A stretch of DNA of 40,184 nt from Clostridia bacterium (GCA_900771085.1 CAAGMR010000057.1:1-40184); one strand, 5' to 3'. Numbered from the stretch's first letter, positions 15,174 through 24,329 are shown. A program made the numbers and translations. Notes: generated by a model from the sequence alone, not told the origin.

Positions 15174-15208
15174 ATAAGGGGCTGCCAGAAGTACTCCTGA
15201 TAGCCCCC
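15174..15208 (-). terminator. Imperfect terminator or attenuator between rny and ymdB
   Basis: GGGGCT (15178-15183) pairs with AGCCCC (15202-15207), and CAG with CTG after an internal mismatch. On the minus strand the stem is followed by TTATTTTAT. It may partly reduce read-through from rny to ymdB. Confidence 0.5.
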
Positions 15209-15222
15209 GTTTCTTTCAAAAG

Positions 15223-16827
15223 TTATTTTGCGTAATCCATTACGCGGCTTTCCCTAACAACATGAATTTTAATCTGTCCCGGGTATTCCATTTCACTTTC
15301 GATTCTCTGTGCAATCTCATGTGCAATGATAACCATCTGGTCGTCATTTACTACTTCAGGCTTAACCATGATTCTTATCTCACGGCCTGCCTGGATTGCA
15401 AATGAGTTTTCAACGCCTTCGAAGGAGTTGGAAATCTCTTCAAGCTTTTCAAGACGTTTAATGTAATTCTCAATATTTTCACGTCTTGCACCAGGTCTTG
15501 CTGCAGAAATGGCATCTGCTGCCTGAACTATGAAAGCAATACTTGTCTTTGCCTCAATGTCACCATGGTGAGCTTTAATGGCATGAACAATTGCTTCGCT
15601 CTCTCTGTACTTCTTGGCAGCTTCTGCACCAAGCTGGACATGAGAGCCTTCCATTTCATGGTCAAGAGCCTTACCAATGTCATGAAGAAGACCGGCACGC
15701 TTTGCCTGCTTAACATCTGCACCAAGTTCAGCGGCAATAAGTCCGGAAATGTAACAAACTTCAAGAGAATGATCAAGAACATTCTGACCATAGCTTGTAC
15801 GATATCTAAGCTTACCTAAAAGCTTTACAAGTTCAGGATGGATTCCTGTTACACCGGCATCGAGAATAGCTCTCTCGCCTGTCTGCTTAATTGTCTGAGC
15901 AACATCTCTCTTGCACTTTTCATATGTTTCTTCAATGCGTGCAGGATGAATACGTCCATCCTGAATGAGATGTTCAACAGTAAGACGTGCAATTTCACGT
16001 CTTACAGGATCAAAGCATGAAATTGTAATTGTTTCAGGAGTATCGTCAATAATCAGGTCAACACCTGTAACTGTTTCAATTGCTCTGATGTTACGACCTT
16101 CACGGCCAATGATACGGCCCTTCATTTCGTCGTTTGGAAGTGATACAACAGATACTGTTGCTTCAGTTGTTCTTTCAGCAGCACAACGCTGAATTGCAAC
16201 TGTTACAATCTTTCGAGCGAGTTCATCTGAATCTTCTTTAATCTGCTCCTCCATCTCCATGATGCGGGAAGCCTTTTCGTGTTCAAGTCTTTCATCAACC
16301 TGCTTTAAAAGAGTGTCTCTTGCCTGTACTTCAGTAAGACCTGAAATCTTTTCAAGCATTTCGAACTGACTCTTCTTGAGGCTTTCTGCCTCAGCAAGTG
16401 TATCATCTGCTTCTTTAAGTTTCTTTGAAAGAGTTTCCTCCTTCTTTTCTAAAGCTTCAGTTTTCTTTTCGAGACTTTCTTCTTTCTGAATAATTCTGCG
16501 TTCCTGACGCTGAACTTCAGCTCTTCTTTCTCGCAATTCCTTTTCTGTTTCAGTGCGAGTCTTATGTATTTCATCTTTTGCTTCTAAAATAGCTTCTTTT
16601 TTCTTCTGCTCGGCATCATTAAGAGCCTGATTAAGAATACGTGTTGCTTCCTGATTTGCTGAGCCAATTGCTTCTTCAGCAACTTTCTTTCTGTGTGCCT
16701 GACCGGCAAAGAAACCTACGGCACCAAAGCCTGCAGCAGCAAGAACAATAAGAGCTACTCCTAACCCTAGAGGCATAGCTGAATACACCCCTTTCTCGTT
16801 CATATTTTCTTTGTCCTGTTTGTTCAT
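15223..16827 (-). CDS. rny: Ribonuclease Y
   Basis: 534 residues. An N-terminal membrane anchor (19-42) is followed by a long charged coiled coil (about 45-215, rich in Glu/Lys heptads). A KH RNA-binding domain (GRIIGREGRNIRAIE) and an HD phosphohydrolase domain (LLHDIGKALDHEMEGSHV, with metal-binding His-Asp) complete it. RNase Y is the main membrane-bound endoribonuclease that starts mRNA decay in Firmicutes. Start ATG 16825-16827 follows GAAGG. A strong promoter lies 105-135 bases upstream. Confidence 0.97.
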   Translation of the reverse strand: MNKQDKENMNEKGVYSAMPLGLGVALIVLAAAGFGAVGFFAGQAHRKKVAEEAIGSANQEATRILNQALNDAEQKKKEAILEAKDEIHKTRTETEKELRERRAEVQRQERRIIQKEESLEKKTEALEKKEETLSKKLKEADDTLAEAESLKKSQFEMLEKISGLTEVQARDTLLKQVDERLEHEKASRIMEMEEQIKEDSDELARKIVTVAIQRCAAERTTEATVSVVSLPNDEMKGRIIGREGRNIRAIETVTGVDLIIDDTPETITISCFDPVRREIARLTVEHLIQDGRIHPARIEETYEKCKRDVAQTIKQTGERAILDAGVTGIHPELVKLLGKLRYRTSYGQNVLDHSLEVCYISGLIAAELGADVKQAKRAGLLHDIGKALDHEMEGSHVQLGAEAAKKYRESEAIVHAIKAHHGDIEAKTSIAFIVQAADAISAARPGARRENIENYIKRLEKLEEISNSFEGVENSFAIQAGREIRIMVKPEVVNDDQMVIIAHEIAQRIESEMEYPGQIKIHVVRESRVMDYAK

Positions 16828-16933
16828 AATTACCTTCTAAGACTGTATGGTAACAGTACGATTAATTTATTTAATTTCTAAAGTATTTGTGCAGTAATAC
16901 CTGAAAAAAAGCAAACTATCACAGTACCTTTCT

Positions 16934-16963
16934 ATTATATTGTTCATAGCCTTTTATTGTCAA
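16934..16963 (-). promoter_or_regulatory. Sigma-A promoter of rny
   Basis: Minus strand TTGACA (16958-16963), 18-base spacer and consensus TATAAT (16934-16939). It leaves a leader of about 100 bases before rny. It likely drives the whole rny-ymdB-SBP-asp23-fakA-recG run, with possible internal promoters. Confidence 0.8.
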
Positions 16964-16982
16964 GAAAACTGTGTAACAGAAA

Positions 16983-17010
16983 CGAGGCAACGGAGTTCTC
17001 CGTTGCCTCG
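16983..17010 (-). terminator. Terminator-like hairpin downstream of the tetR-type gene
   Basis: A perfect 13-bp GC-rich stem (16983-16995 with 16998-17010) begins nine bases beyond the tetR stop. The T tract on the minus strand is short (TTTCTGTT), so it may be a weak terminator or 3' stabiliser. Confidence 0.65.
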
Positions 17011-17019
17011 AAAAAGTCA

Positions 17020-17634
17020 TTATAATTCTTCAATATCACTGTCGACATAAATCGCTTTATTTGAGATAAGATCTCCGTTCTGATTTCTCTGAAGAATGGA
17101 TCCGTCCATGATGTCCATTACAAGCTTTGCCATGTCTCTTGCAGGCATTACCATTCCGGAATTAATCCATGAAACGAGAAGCCTTGTCATAGCTCCGCTT
17201 ATGAATGAATAAACATATTCTGCTTCCATATTTGTGAGATCGGTTTTTCTGAACTGAAGGATCTGGAAAAGTTTAAAATACTCGGTATATTTTGCATCAA
17301 GAACATAAACCAGATTGTTTTTGATAAGCAGCTTTAAAAGATCACTGTTTCTCTGCCAGAATCTGAAGTAAAACCAGATAATGTCTTCCCAGTTAATAAT
17401 CTTTTTATCTACCATAAACTGGAACATTTCATCGAAGAGTTCATCCATTGTATACTTCAGAACTTCTTCCTTGGTTTCGAAATTATGATAAAAGGTCTGA
17501 CGTGTCAGGCCTGCTTTTGCAACAATGTCTTTTACTGTAATTTTTACGAAAGGGACCTCATTCATAAGAGCTATGAGAGCCTCTGCAATTTTCTTTTTTG
17601 ACCTTATAGAAATAGGGTTATTTGTTTCTACCAC
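17020..17634 (-). CDS. TetR/AcrR family transcriptional regulator
   Basis: 204 residues from the start chosen here. The N-terminal helix-turn-helix reads ITVKDIVAKAGLTRQTFYHNFETKEEVL (about 33-60), followed by an all-helical ligand-binding domain ending in MARDMAKL-like and VMDIMDGS segments. Start choice: a GTG at 17641-17643 opens the frame but has no Shine-Dalgarno. The GTG at 17632-17634 has GAGGTG six bases ahead and is preferred. A 12-bp palindrome sits just upstream and probably mediates autorepression. Its other target is unknown; the gene lies alone between the rny and htrA units, both on the same strand. Confidence 0.88.
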   Translation of the reverse strand: MVETNNPISIRSKKKIAEALIALMNEVPFVKITVKDIVAKAGLTRQTFYHNFETKEEVLKYTMDELFDEMFQFMVDKKIINWEDIIWFYFRFWQRNSDLLKLLIKNNLVYVLDAKYTEYFKLFQILQFRKTDLTNMEAEYVYSFISGAMTRLLVSWINSGMVMPARDMAKLVMDIMDGSILQRNQNGDLISNKAIYVDSDIEEL

Positions 17635-17654
17635 AAGCCTCACCTCGTTGTTAC

Positions 17655-17666
17655 TATACTAGTATA
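17655..17666. promoter_or_regulatory. Palindrome TATACTAGTATA, putative operator of the tetR-type gene
   Basis: A perfect 12-bp palindrome 21 bases ahead of the chosen start, within sequence that also supplies TATACT/TATAGT as a -10 element on the minus strand. The position is ideal for autorepression. Confidence 0.45.
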
Positions 17667-17671
17667 CTATC

Positions 17672-17713
17672 ATAAAAAAGTTCCGATGTGAATAGAATCC
17701 ACATCGGAACTTT
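17672..17713 (-). terminator. Terminator of the regulator/kinase/htrA operon
   Basis: A perfect 14-bp stem (17677-17690 with 17700-17713), nine-base loop, and a T6 tract on the minus strand. It starts 20 bases after the htrA stop. Confidence 0.92.
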
Positions 17714-17732
17714 GACAAATGTAAAACTTATT

Positions 17733-18977
17733 TCAGTTTCCCTTGAACGGGTTCACAAATCTGTCCTCATTGCTGTCAGCAGCTCCGTTATCGTCGCTGT
17801 AGCTGCCCTTGTCTTCGCCAAGAGTAGCTGTAACGTCGAAGGTCTTAACAGAGTAATCCGATTCAACATGGGCAATTTTCAGTGTCAGCTTGTCACCAGG
17901 TTTTGACTCTTCAATAACTTCGAGAAGAACATCCTCATCTGTAAGTTCTTCCCCGTTCACGGCAACGATGATGTCGCCTGCCTGAGCTTTAGTACCGGAG
18001 ATAGCGCTGTCGCTTTCCATGTCGGCAATTACTATTGATCCCTGTGGAAGTTTGTTTTTCTCAGCAATATAAGCATAAGTTGTATTGTCGTTTATGGAGA
18101 TGTAGCTGATACCGAGCTTTGCTCTTCCCTGAACATAGCCATTGGAAAGGATGTCATCTACAACATTTTTTGCAACAGCTGTAGGAATGGCAAAACCTAT
18201 TCCTTCATAGTCGTCTGCCGCAATCTTTGATGAGTTAATGCCAATAACCTGTCCATAGGAATTAACAAGTGCTCCGCCTGAGTTGCCGGGGCTTATAGGG
18301 GCTGAATGCTGGATGCAAACCATGGAATAACCATTTTCGTTGCTAGCTGTAGGTCTGTCGATGGCAGAAATAATACCATCAGTCATTGAGCCGTAGAACG
18401 TTGTGCCACCCGGATTACCGATTGCGTAAACAGGCTCACCAACCTTAAGAACGGTTGAGTCGCCAAATTCCGCAGGTGTAAGAGCTGTGCCCTTAATGCT
18501 GACTACGCCAACATCTGTTCTTTCGTCATAACCTACAAGAGTTGCATCGTACTGTGTGCCGTCTTCAATCTGAACTTTGAGAGTGGTTTTAGGCGTATCA
18601 ACTATATGAGCGCAAGTAAGGATGTATGTAACATTCTTTTCCTGGTTTGTACTCATTACAACGCCTGATCCCTCACCGTATTTCTCGCCATTCGGAGCAT
18701 ATACAACAACGGCAATTACTGAAGGCTTTACCTTTTCAGCAATCTCAACCGTGGAAAGTGTGCCTTCCTTGTTGGTATCGCTATACTCTTTTGACTTGCC
18801 TATTTCAATAGAATCTTCAGAGCTTGTTGTAATTCTGTTGCTGGTATCGTTGTTGTGATGTCTTACCAGAGTATTGACTGCAAGTGCAATTCCAACGATA
18901 AGAACAATTGCAATTATTATTGCGGCAAAAACTTTTGTGCCGCCGCTCTTTTGTGAAGGATTCCTGTTTTCGTCCAT
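17733..18977 (-). CDS. htrA: Membrane-anchored HtrA/DegP-like serine protease with PDZ domain
   Basis: 414 residues. A short cytoplasmic N-terminus is followed by a membrane anchor (15-37), an extracytoplasmic linker, and an S1C trypsin-like domain with His124 (TCAHIVD), Asp155 (DERTDVGVV) and Ser233 (SPGNSGGALV). A C-terminal PDZ domain (about 275-385) includes GDIIVAVNGEELTDEDVL. HtrA degrades misfolded envelope proteins. Start ATG 18975-18977 is preferred over an upstream in-frame GTG because AGGAG lies eight bases ahead. It overlaps no gene but follows the kinase stop by five bases. Placement behind a two-component pair recalls both the CssRS-htrA and WalRK-htrA logic of Firmicutes. Confidence 0.95.
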   Translation of the reverse strand: MDENRNPSQKSGGTKVFAAIIIAIVLIVGIALAVNTLVRHHNNDTSNRITTSSEDSIEIGKSKEYSDTNKEGTLSTVEIAEKVKPSVIAVVVYAPNGEKYGEGSGVVMSTNQEKNVTYILTCAHIVDTPKTTLKVQIEDGTQYDATLVGYDERTDVGVVSIKGTALTPAEFGDSTVLKVGEPVYAIGNPGGTTFYGSMTDGIISAIDRPTASNENGYSMVCIQHSAPISPGNSGGALVNSYGQVIGINSSKIAADDYEGIGFAIPTAVAKNVVDDILSNGYVQGRAKLGISYISINDNTTYAYIAEKNKLPQGSIVIADMESDSAISGTKAQAGDIIVAVNGEELTDEDVLLEVIEESKPGDKLTLKIAHVESDYSVKTFDVTATLGEDKGSYSDDNGAADSNEDRFVNPFKGN

Positions 18978-18982
18978 TAATG

Positions 18983-20506
18983 TCACTCCTGTTTAGCTTC
19001 AGGTGGATTCTTAGGGATCCAGAAGCTCATTGTTGTTATACCATACTGGCGGCTGCGAGCATAAATCTCGCCACCATGAAGCCAGATAATATTCTGTGCC
19101 AGTCCAAGTCCGAGTCCAACGCCCTTAACATGTTCAGAACGTGACTTGTCTACCTTATAGAATCGTTCAAATATACGATGAACCTCATCTTCAGGAATAC
19201 CAAGACCGGTATTGGAAATCTTAACCGTTGTCTGTGTGCTGAAATCATCGATTTCAACTTTGATTGTACCGCCCTTGTCAGTGAACTTTACAGCATTGTC
19301 AAACAGGTTGTAAAGCACCTGGAACAGCATGTCTCTGTCTGCAAGGATGGTTATCTCAGGGAGGTCTTCGAAGCCTTCAATATGATAGCCTGCCTCATCG
19401 ATAGACTTTTCAAAACATATGAGAGCCTCAAAGAGGAGCTGATTAAGATCCACCTCTGTATAATTGAGTTTTTCTTCTCCCGCTTCAATCTTGGAAAGCG
19501 TAAGCATTGTTATAACAAGACGGGTGAGCCTCTTTATTTCGTTACTTACGGTTTTCAGGTATTTTGACTGAAGTTCAGGAGGTATTGTTCCGTCAAGTAT
19601 GCCATCGACGAAACCGCCTATTGTGGTCATAGGCGTCTTCAGTTCATGTGATACGTTGGCAACAAAGCTCTTTCGGGAACTTTCAAGTTCAGACAGTGTT
19701 TGTGCCATGGCGTTCAGTGATTCAGCAAGGTCCATAAGCTCGTCATTGCCTTTAACGGTAATACGTTCAGAGAAGTCTCCCTTGGAATACTGATTTGTAA
19801 GATAGATCATCTGCTTGAGCGGCTTTGTCATATTGTATGCAAAGAAGTATGAAATAATTACCGCTACGAGAAGTGTTATTACGGCTGCAACAGCAATAAT
19901 AGCCACCAGACCTCTAACGTAGTCATCCATACCTGAATATGCCGGGCTGATTGCAAAGACATATCCCTGAACTTCCCCGCCACTCACAATATCTGCTCTA
20001 ACGACTGTCTGTATTCTGTTGTTATATGGTCCTCCGAGATTTTCAACGGCATCAAGAATACCGTCTTCAGACTCGACAAGGAGGTCATCCGGAAGTTTGA
20101 GATTATCATGTATGTTACATGACCTTTTTCCAATCTCTTCATCCGTTATTGCAAGTTTTTCTCCGCAAAGTTTAACGGTGCCATCTGTATTGGCAATAAG
20201 TATGTCCGCATCTGAGGATTTCGACATGAAAGCCAGCATGTTGGCTGTAAGGACAAGAGCCGTCTCACTCTCATTTTTCGAGAAATCCGATGCCGCTGTC
20301 ATTTCAACCTGTTTTGCAATATCAGTAACATTATCGGTAAGAAGTTCACGCCTGTCGCCTGACCACTTACTGGAAATAAAAGCTGTTGATATGCCAAGAA
20401 TCAGAATGATACTTACAAGAACAAGTGAAACCGTAAAACGCATGTATTGGAAAAACAGCGAAGAAAACCATGAACGCTTCTTTGGTTTTTTCAGTTTCCT
20501 GCTCAC
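18983..20506 (-). CDS. Membrane sensor histidine kinase
   Basis: 507 residues. Membrane segment (about 24-45), extracytoplasmic sensing region, second membrane segment (about 190-215), HAMP linker (NMTKPLKQMIYLTNQYSKGDF), and a HisKA phosphoacceptor in FVANVSHELKTPMTTIGGF. The HATPase domain has an N box (LYNLFDNAVKFTD) and G boxes (GLGIPEDEV; GVGLGLGLA). Start is GTG 20504-20506, nine bases after the response-regulator stop with AAAGGA ahead. It forms a two-component pair with the upstream gene and probably senses envelope stress, judging from the htrA gene behind it. Confidence 0.95.
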   Translation of the reverse strand: MSRKLKKPKKRSWFSSLFFQYMRFTVSLVLVSIILILGISTAFISSKWSGDRRELLTDNVTDIAKQVEMTAASDFSKNESETALVLTANMLAFMSKSSDADILIANTDGTVKLCGEKLAITDEEIGKRSCNIHDNLKLPDDLLVESEDGILDAVENLGGPYNNRIQTVVRADIVSGGEVQGYVFAISPAYSGMDDYVRGLVAIIAVAAVITLLVAVIISYFFAYNMTKPLKQMIYLTNQYSKGDFSERITVKGNDELMDLAESLNAMAQTLSELESSRKSFVANVSHELKTPMTTIGGFVDGILDGTIPPELQSKYLKTVSNEIKRLTRLVITMLTLSKIEAGEEKLNYTEVDLNQLLFEALICFEKSIDEAGYHIEGFEDLPEITILADRDMLFQVLYNLFDNAVKFTDKGGTIKVEIDDFSTQTTVKISNTGLGIPEDEVHRIFERFYKVDKSRSEHVKGVGLGLGLAQNIIWLHGGEIYARSRQYGITTMSFWIPKNPPEAKQE

Positions 20507-20515
20507 GTTAATCCT

Positions 20516-21205
20516 TTAATCCTTTGTTTCAAATTTGTATCCTACGCCCCAGACTGTCTTAAGTTCCCACTTATCTGAAACGCCTTCGAGCTTTGCTCTT
20601 ATACGCTTGATATGTACGTCAACTGTTCTGGAGTCACCATAATAGTCAAATCCCCAAACCTCATCGAGGAGCTGATCTCTGGTGAATGCTCTGTTAGGGT
20701 TTGAAGCCAGATGGTAAACCAGTTCAAGTTCTTTCGGAGGAGTACTGATTGATTTGCCGTTAACCTTCATCTCATAGTTTGTAAGGTTAATGGAAAGGTT
20801 ATCATACTCAACCTTTTTAACTTCATCTGTAGGATCAATGCTTGTTCTTCTGAGCACGGCCTTTATTCTGGCCATTACTTCCTTTGTCTCGAAAGGTTTT
20901 ACAATGTAGTCGTCAGCGCCAAGTTCAAGTCCAAGTACTTTGTCAAAGGTTTCTCCCTTTGCTGTAATCATTATGATTGGAGTATTTGAAACTTTTCTTA
21001 TTTCACGACATACCTGCCAGCCGTCCATCCGTGGAAGCATGATATCAAGGATGATGATGTCAGGATTAAAGTCTGAAAAACTTGATACAGCTGTTTCACC
21101 ATCGTTGGCAATTAACACTGTGTATCCTTCCTGCTCCATGTAAAGTCTGAGCAGTTCGCAGATATTTTTATCGTCATCAACTACAAGGATCTTTCCAGTA
21201 CTCAT
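20516..21205 (-). CDS. OmpR/PhoB-family response regulator
   Basis: 229 residues. The receiver domain has the acidic pocket VVDDDK (8-13), phosphorylation site Asp54 (ILDIMLP) and a conserved Lys in YIVKPFE. A winged-helix DNA-binding domain follows (PPKELELVYHLASNPNRAFTRDQLLDEVWGFDYYGDSRTVDVHIKRIRAKL). First gene of the RR-HK-htrA operon; ATG 21203-21205 follows CGGAGG. Likely targets include htrA itself. Confidence 0.95.
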   Translation of the reverse strand: MSTGKILVVDDDKNICELLRLYMEQEGYTVLIANDGETAVSSFSDFNPDIIILDIMLPRMDGWQVCREIRKVSNTPIIMITAKGETFDKVLGLELGADDYIVKPFETKEVMARIKAVLRRTSIDPTDEVKKVEYDNLSINLTNYEMKVNGKSISTPPKELELVYHLASNPNRAFTRDQLLDEVWGFDYYGDSRTVDVHIKRIRAKLEGVSDKWELKTVWGVGYKFETKD

Positions 21206-21421
21206 TGAGTAACCTCCGTTTATTTATATGATAGGCAAAACCCTTAAAATAACTTAAAGATTGCGCCATATTCCAGTATTGCCCTACCTTTTATTAAACC
21301 ATAAAAGCAACAATTTATAAACTTTTTTTACAATCTTCAGGATATGTTACCCTCCCTGTGTTTTAAAAGATTTATAAATATGTTAAAGTATTTGTAGACT
21401 TTTTTTGGGAGGCAAATAAAC

Positions 21422-22438
21422 ATGGGAATGTTTGACAAACTTCTTGATAATCTTGCCGCTTCGCGCAAGACAATTGTATTAACAGAAGGAACTGATTCAC
21501 GTATTCTTGAAGCAGCTTCCAGACTTATAAAAGATGACCTCATGGGGGTTATTCTCTGTGGCTCTGAAGAAGATATTAATGCTGCCGCAAAGAATAGCGG
21601 ATATGATATTTCAGGCGCCATCATCATGGACCCGCTCACTTACCCTGAGATGGATGAAATGGTAGCAACAATGGTTGAACTCCGAAAAGGAAAGATGACA
21701 GAAGATGAAGTACGCAATCTTTTGAAGAGTTCCAATTATTTCGGCACAATGCTCGTTAAAATGGGCAAGGCAGATGCACTTCTCGGAGGTGCCACATACT
21801 CAACTGCCGATACTGTAAGACCTGCTCTTCAGATTATCAAAACAAAACCGGGTTCAAACCTCGTGTCTTCATCTTTCATCCTTTTCCGTGAAAAGGACGG
21901 CAAGGAAGAGCGCATTGCAATGGGCGACTGCGCAATTAACCTTGGTTACTCAGACAGACTTGACAAGGAAGGCAACGTAGTTCTCAGCGCTGCACGTCAG
22001 CTTGCTGAGGTTGCAGTGGACACTGCAAATACAGCATCCTTCTTCGGAATAGACCCTAAGGTTGCAGTACTCAGCTTTTCAACTTATGGTTCAGGCAAGG
22101 GTGGCACCGTACAGCTTAGCCACGACGCCGTAATCGAAGCAAGAAACATCGATCCTGAACTTGTAATTGACGGTGAATTCCAGTTCGATGCTGCTGTATC
22201 AGAAGAAGTTGCAAAGACCAAATGCCCTGACTCAAAGGTTGCAGGACAGGCAAATACATTTATCTTCCCTCTTATCGAGGCAGGCAACATCGGTTACAAG
22301 ATTGCTCAGCGTCTCGGCGGTTACGAAGCTTACGGTCCTATTCTCCAGGGTCTTAACGCTCCAATCAACGACCTCTCTCGCGGATGCAACGCAGAAGAGG
22401 TTTATAAGATGGCAATCATTACCGCAGGTATGGCATAA
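21422..22438 (+). CDS. pta: Phosphate acetyltransferase
   Basis: 338 residues, the length of the short catalytic-only Pta. Signatures are LTEGTDSRILEAA, LLGGATYSTADTVRPALQII, YGSGKGGTVQLSHDAV and the C-terminal DGEFQFDAAV and GNIGYKIAQRLGGYEAYGPILQGL. It interconverts acetyl-CoA and acetyl phosphate in acetate fermentation. No ackA follows within the window. It has its own region of about 216 bases upstream, shared with the divergent response regulator; the start is preceded by GGGAGG. Confidence 0.96.
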   Translation: MGMFDKLLDNLAASRKTIVLTEGTDSRILEAASRLIKDDLMGVILCGSEEDINAAAKNSGYDISGAIIMDPLTYPEMDEMVATMVELRKGKMTEDEVRNLLKSSNYFGTMLVKMGKADALLGGATYSTADTVRPALQIIKTKPGSNLVSSSFILFREKDGKEERIAMGDCAINLGYSDRLDKEGNVVLSAARQLAEVAVDTANTASFFGIDPKVAVLSFSTYGSGKGGTVQLSHDAVIEARNIDPELVIDGEFQFDAAVSEEVAKTKCPDSKVAGQANTFIFPLIEAGNIGYKIAQRLGGYEAYGPILQGLNAPINDLSRGCNAEEVYKMAIITAGMA

Positions 22439-22456
22439 GATAAAAGGCAAAAAAAT

Positions 22457-22483
22457 AAGCCGGCTCATTGAGCCGGCTTTTAT
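22457..22483. terminator. Bidirectional terminator between pta and the NifX-like gene
   Basis: A perfect 10-bp stem (22457-22466 with 22470-22479) with a three-base loop. T-rich tracts follow on both strands, serving both convergent genes. Confidence 0.9.
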
Positions 22484-22486
22484 TTT

Positions 22487-22990
22487 TTACTGTTCTGTGC
22501 TGCAGCCGCAACCGCATCCACAATCAGATTCTGCTTCGCCTTCAGCGTCGCATCCACAACCGCAGCCTTCGCCATCATCATGACAGCCACATCCGCAGCC
22601 TTCGCCGCCATCCTCATGTCCATGGCAGCCGCATGTAGGGCCAAAGTTCTGAACGAGAGTTCCTTTTACAAGGTCCTCAAGAGCCTTGTCAGCTGAGCCT
22701 TCGATACCAGGGCAAACTCTTACGCCAAATTCTGAAAGAGCCTGAATAGCGCCCATACCGATACCACCGCAAACAAGAATATCTGCGCCAAGATCACGAA
22801 CTGCACCTGCGAGAGCGTCATGTCCTGCTTCACCCTGGAAGCCAAAAATCTGAGCTGTAACCTCTACGCCTTCGTCTACAGGCTTAAGTTCATATAATTT
22901 AAAATTCTGAACATGTCCAAAATGCTGGAAAATTTCTTCTGTTTCAACATCATAAGGCATGATAACCTTTACTGTAATCTGTTCTTCCAT
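22487..22990 (-). CDS. NifX/NifB-type cofactor-binding domain protein with Cys-rich metal-binding tail
   Basis: 167 residues from ATG 22988-22990 (GGAGG five bases ahead; an upstream in-frame start lacks a ribosome site). Residues 1 to about 115 form the dinitrogenase iron-molybdenum cofactor-binding fold (VKVIMPYD, FQHFGHVQNFKLYE, GADILVCGGIGMGAIQAL, GIEGSADKALEDLVKG). The last 50 residues contain 12 Cys and 3 His as repeated C-G-C-G-C units separated by Asp/Glu/Gly. Such small NifX-like proteins occur in non-nitrogen-fixing anaerobes and are thought to bind iron-sulfur or metal clusters. The tail repeats look internally duplicated. No nitrogenase genes are near. Confidence 0.85.
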   Translation of the reverse strand: MEEQITVKVIMPYDVETEEIFQHFGHVQNFKLYELKPVDEGVEVTAQIFGFQGEAGHDALAGAVRDLGADILVCGGIGMGAIQALSEFGVRVCPGIEGSADKALEDLVKGTLVQNFGPTCGCHGHEDGGEGCGCGCHDDGEGCGCGCDAEGEAESDCGCGCGCSTEQ

Positions 22991-23053
22991 AGCGACCTCC
23001 AAGTCAATAATCAATACTGCATATTATACTGAATAGTTGTTAAAAAATCTACA

Positions 23054-24220
23054 TCAAGCTTTGAAATATTCACGTATCTCTTCAATTGTGCAATCGAACG
23101 AGCCCTGAACCATAGATTCTCTTCCGCCGCCACGGCCGTTAAGTGCTGCATTGGCCTCTTTTATCACAGGTTTCAGGTCAGTATTGCGAGATGTAATGAT
23201 GTATCTGTACCCGCTCGCGGCATTGGTGAGCGCAACAAAAATGCCTCCTGCCCTCTCCGCTCCGCCTTTGGCGAGAGCCATAAGGGCATCGCCTTCGGCA
23301 TCTTTTAAAGCCACAACGAGATTACCTTGAGTCTCATTTATTCCATCAAGCACAAGCTTCGCTTGCTTTATTCTTTCAACTGATATCTGGTGTTCCAGTT
23401 CCCTGTTCTTTTCAACAAGCTTTGAAACGGCTTCAGCGGTTTCAGACTGGGGTGCAGACAAAAGGTCTACAATAGACATAATATTGCTCTGCTTTATATT
23501 GTAATCAGCAAGAGCTCTTCGGCCTGCGCACAGGTGAAGTCGTGTTCCGCCATGAGATTTTTCATGACCTACTATCTTAATGAGTCCGATTTCCCCTGTC
23601 GAATGAACATGAGGTGCGCAGCAGGCGCAGACATCAATACCCGGAATTGTAACAATGCGGACATTATTCTCAAGATCAAGTTTACTTCTGTAGAAAAGTG
23701 TGGAAAGGACGTCCGGTGCAGGATACTCACAAAGAATAGGGATATTGGAAAATACCGCCTCGTTGGCAAGCATCTCAATATGACGAATCTGTTCTGCTGT
23801 CAGGCTGCCATTATAGTCACAGGTAACGTCGTCATCGCCAAGGTGGAATCCGATATTGGAGAGGCCATATTCAGAGTGAACAAGTCCGGAAACAATATGT
23901 TCAGCCGAGTGATTCTGCATGCGGTCAAAGCGATTCTCAAAATCAACTTTGCCTTCCACAGTCGCACCTGGTGCGATATAACCTGAAATAAAATGACGTA
24001 TTACTCCGTCGTTGTCAATCTGTGTGTCAGTGACGTCAAACGACTTGCCTTCACATTCCACTGTTCCGGTGTCACCGTCCTGACCACCGCCCTCAGGGAA
24101 GAAAGCAGTCGCATCAAGGACAAGTTCATATCCGTCACCTGATGCATCGCAGGACACAACAGTGGCAGAAAATGACTTCATGAAACTGTCTTTGTCATAT
24201 AGTTTTATTGTTGATAACAT
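23054..24220 (-). CDS. AlaX-type alanyl-tRNA editing hydrolase with DHHA1 domain
   Basis: 388 residues. The N-terminal part has the second-additional-domain fold of AlaRS (FFPEGGGQDGDTG). Zinc ligands are His104 and His108 (HSAEH) and the later CACCAPHVHSTGEIG. The C-terminal DHHA1-like end (NGRGGGRESMVQGSF) makes it the long AlaX-L type. These free-standing proteins hydrolyse Ser-tRNA(Ala) or Gly-tRNA(Ala). Start ATG 24218-24220 has AAAGGTG nine bases ahead. A TATAAT at 23015-23025 on the minus strand suggests the next gene downstream can be transcribed separately. Confidence 0.92.
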   Translation of the reverse strand: MLSTIKLYDKDSFMKSFSATVVSCDASGDGYELVLDATAFFPEGGGQDGDTGTVECEGKSFDVTDTQIDNDGVIRHFISGYIAPGATVEGKVDFENRFDRMQNHSAEHIVSGLVHSEYGLSNIGFHLGDDDVTCDYNGSLTAEQIRHIEMLANEAVFSNIPILCEYPAPDVLSTLFYRSKLDLENNVRIVTIPGIDVCACCAPHVHSTGEIGLIKIVGHEKSHGGTRLHLCAGRRALADYNIKQSNIMSIVDLLSAPQSETAEAVSKLVEKNRELEHQISVERIKQAKLVLDGINETQGNLVVALKDAEGDALMALAKGGAERAGGIFVALTNAASGYRYIITSRNTDLKPVIKEANAALNGRGGGRESMVQGSFDCTIEEIREYFKA

Positions 24221-24329
24221 ATATGTTCACACCTTTTACAAACTAGATTAAATTTTACAATAGGCCCTATGTTATTTCCAGTGGCACTATGATAAAATTA
24301 ATCACATCAAAAGTATAAGGAGAATAAGT

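Noticed and set aside
22487..22990. Sign of nitrogen fixation
   Set aside because: Only a NifX-like fold is present; such proteins are common in anaerobes without nitrogenase, and no nif structural gene is near.
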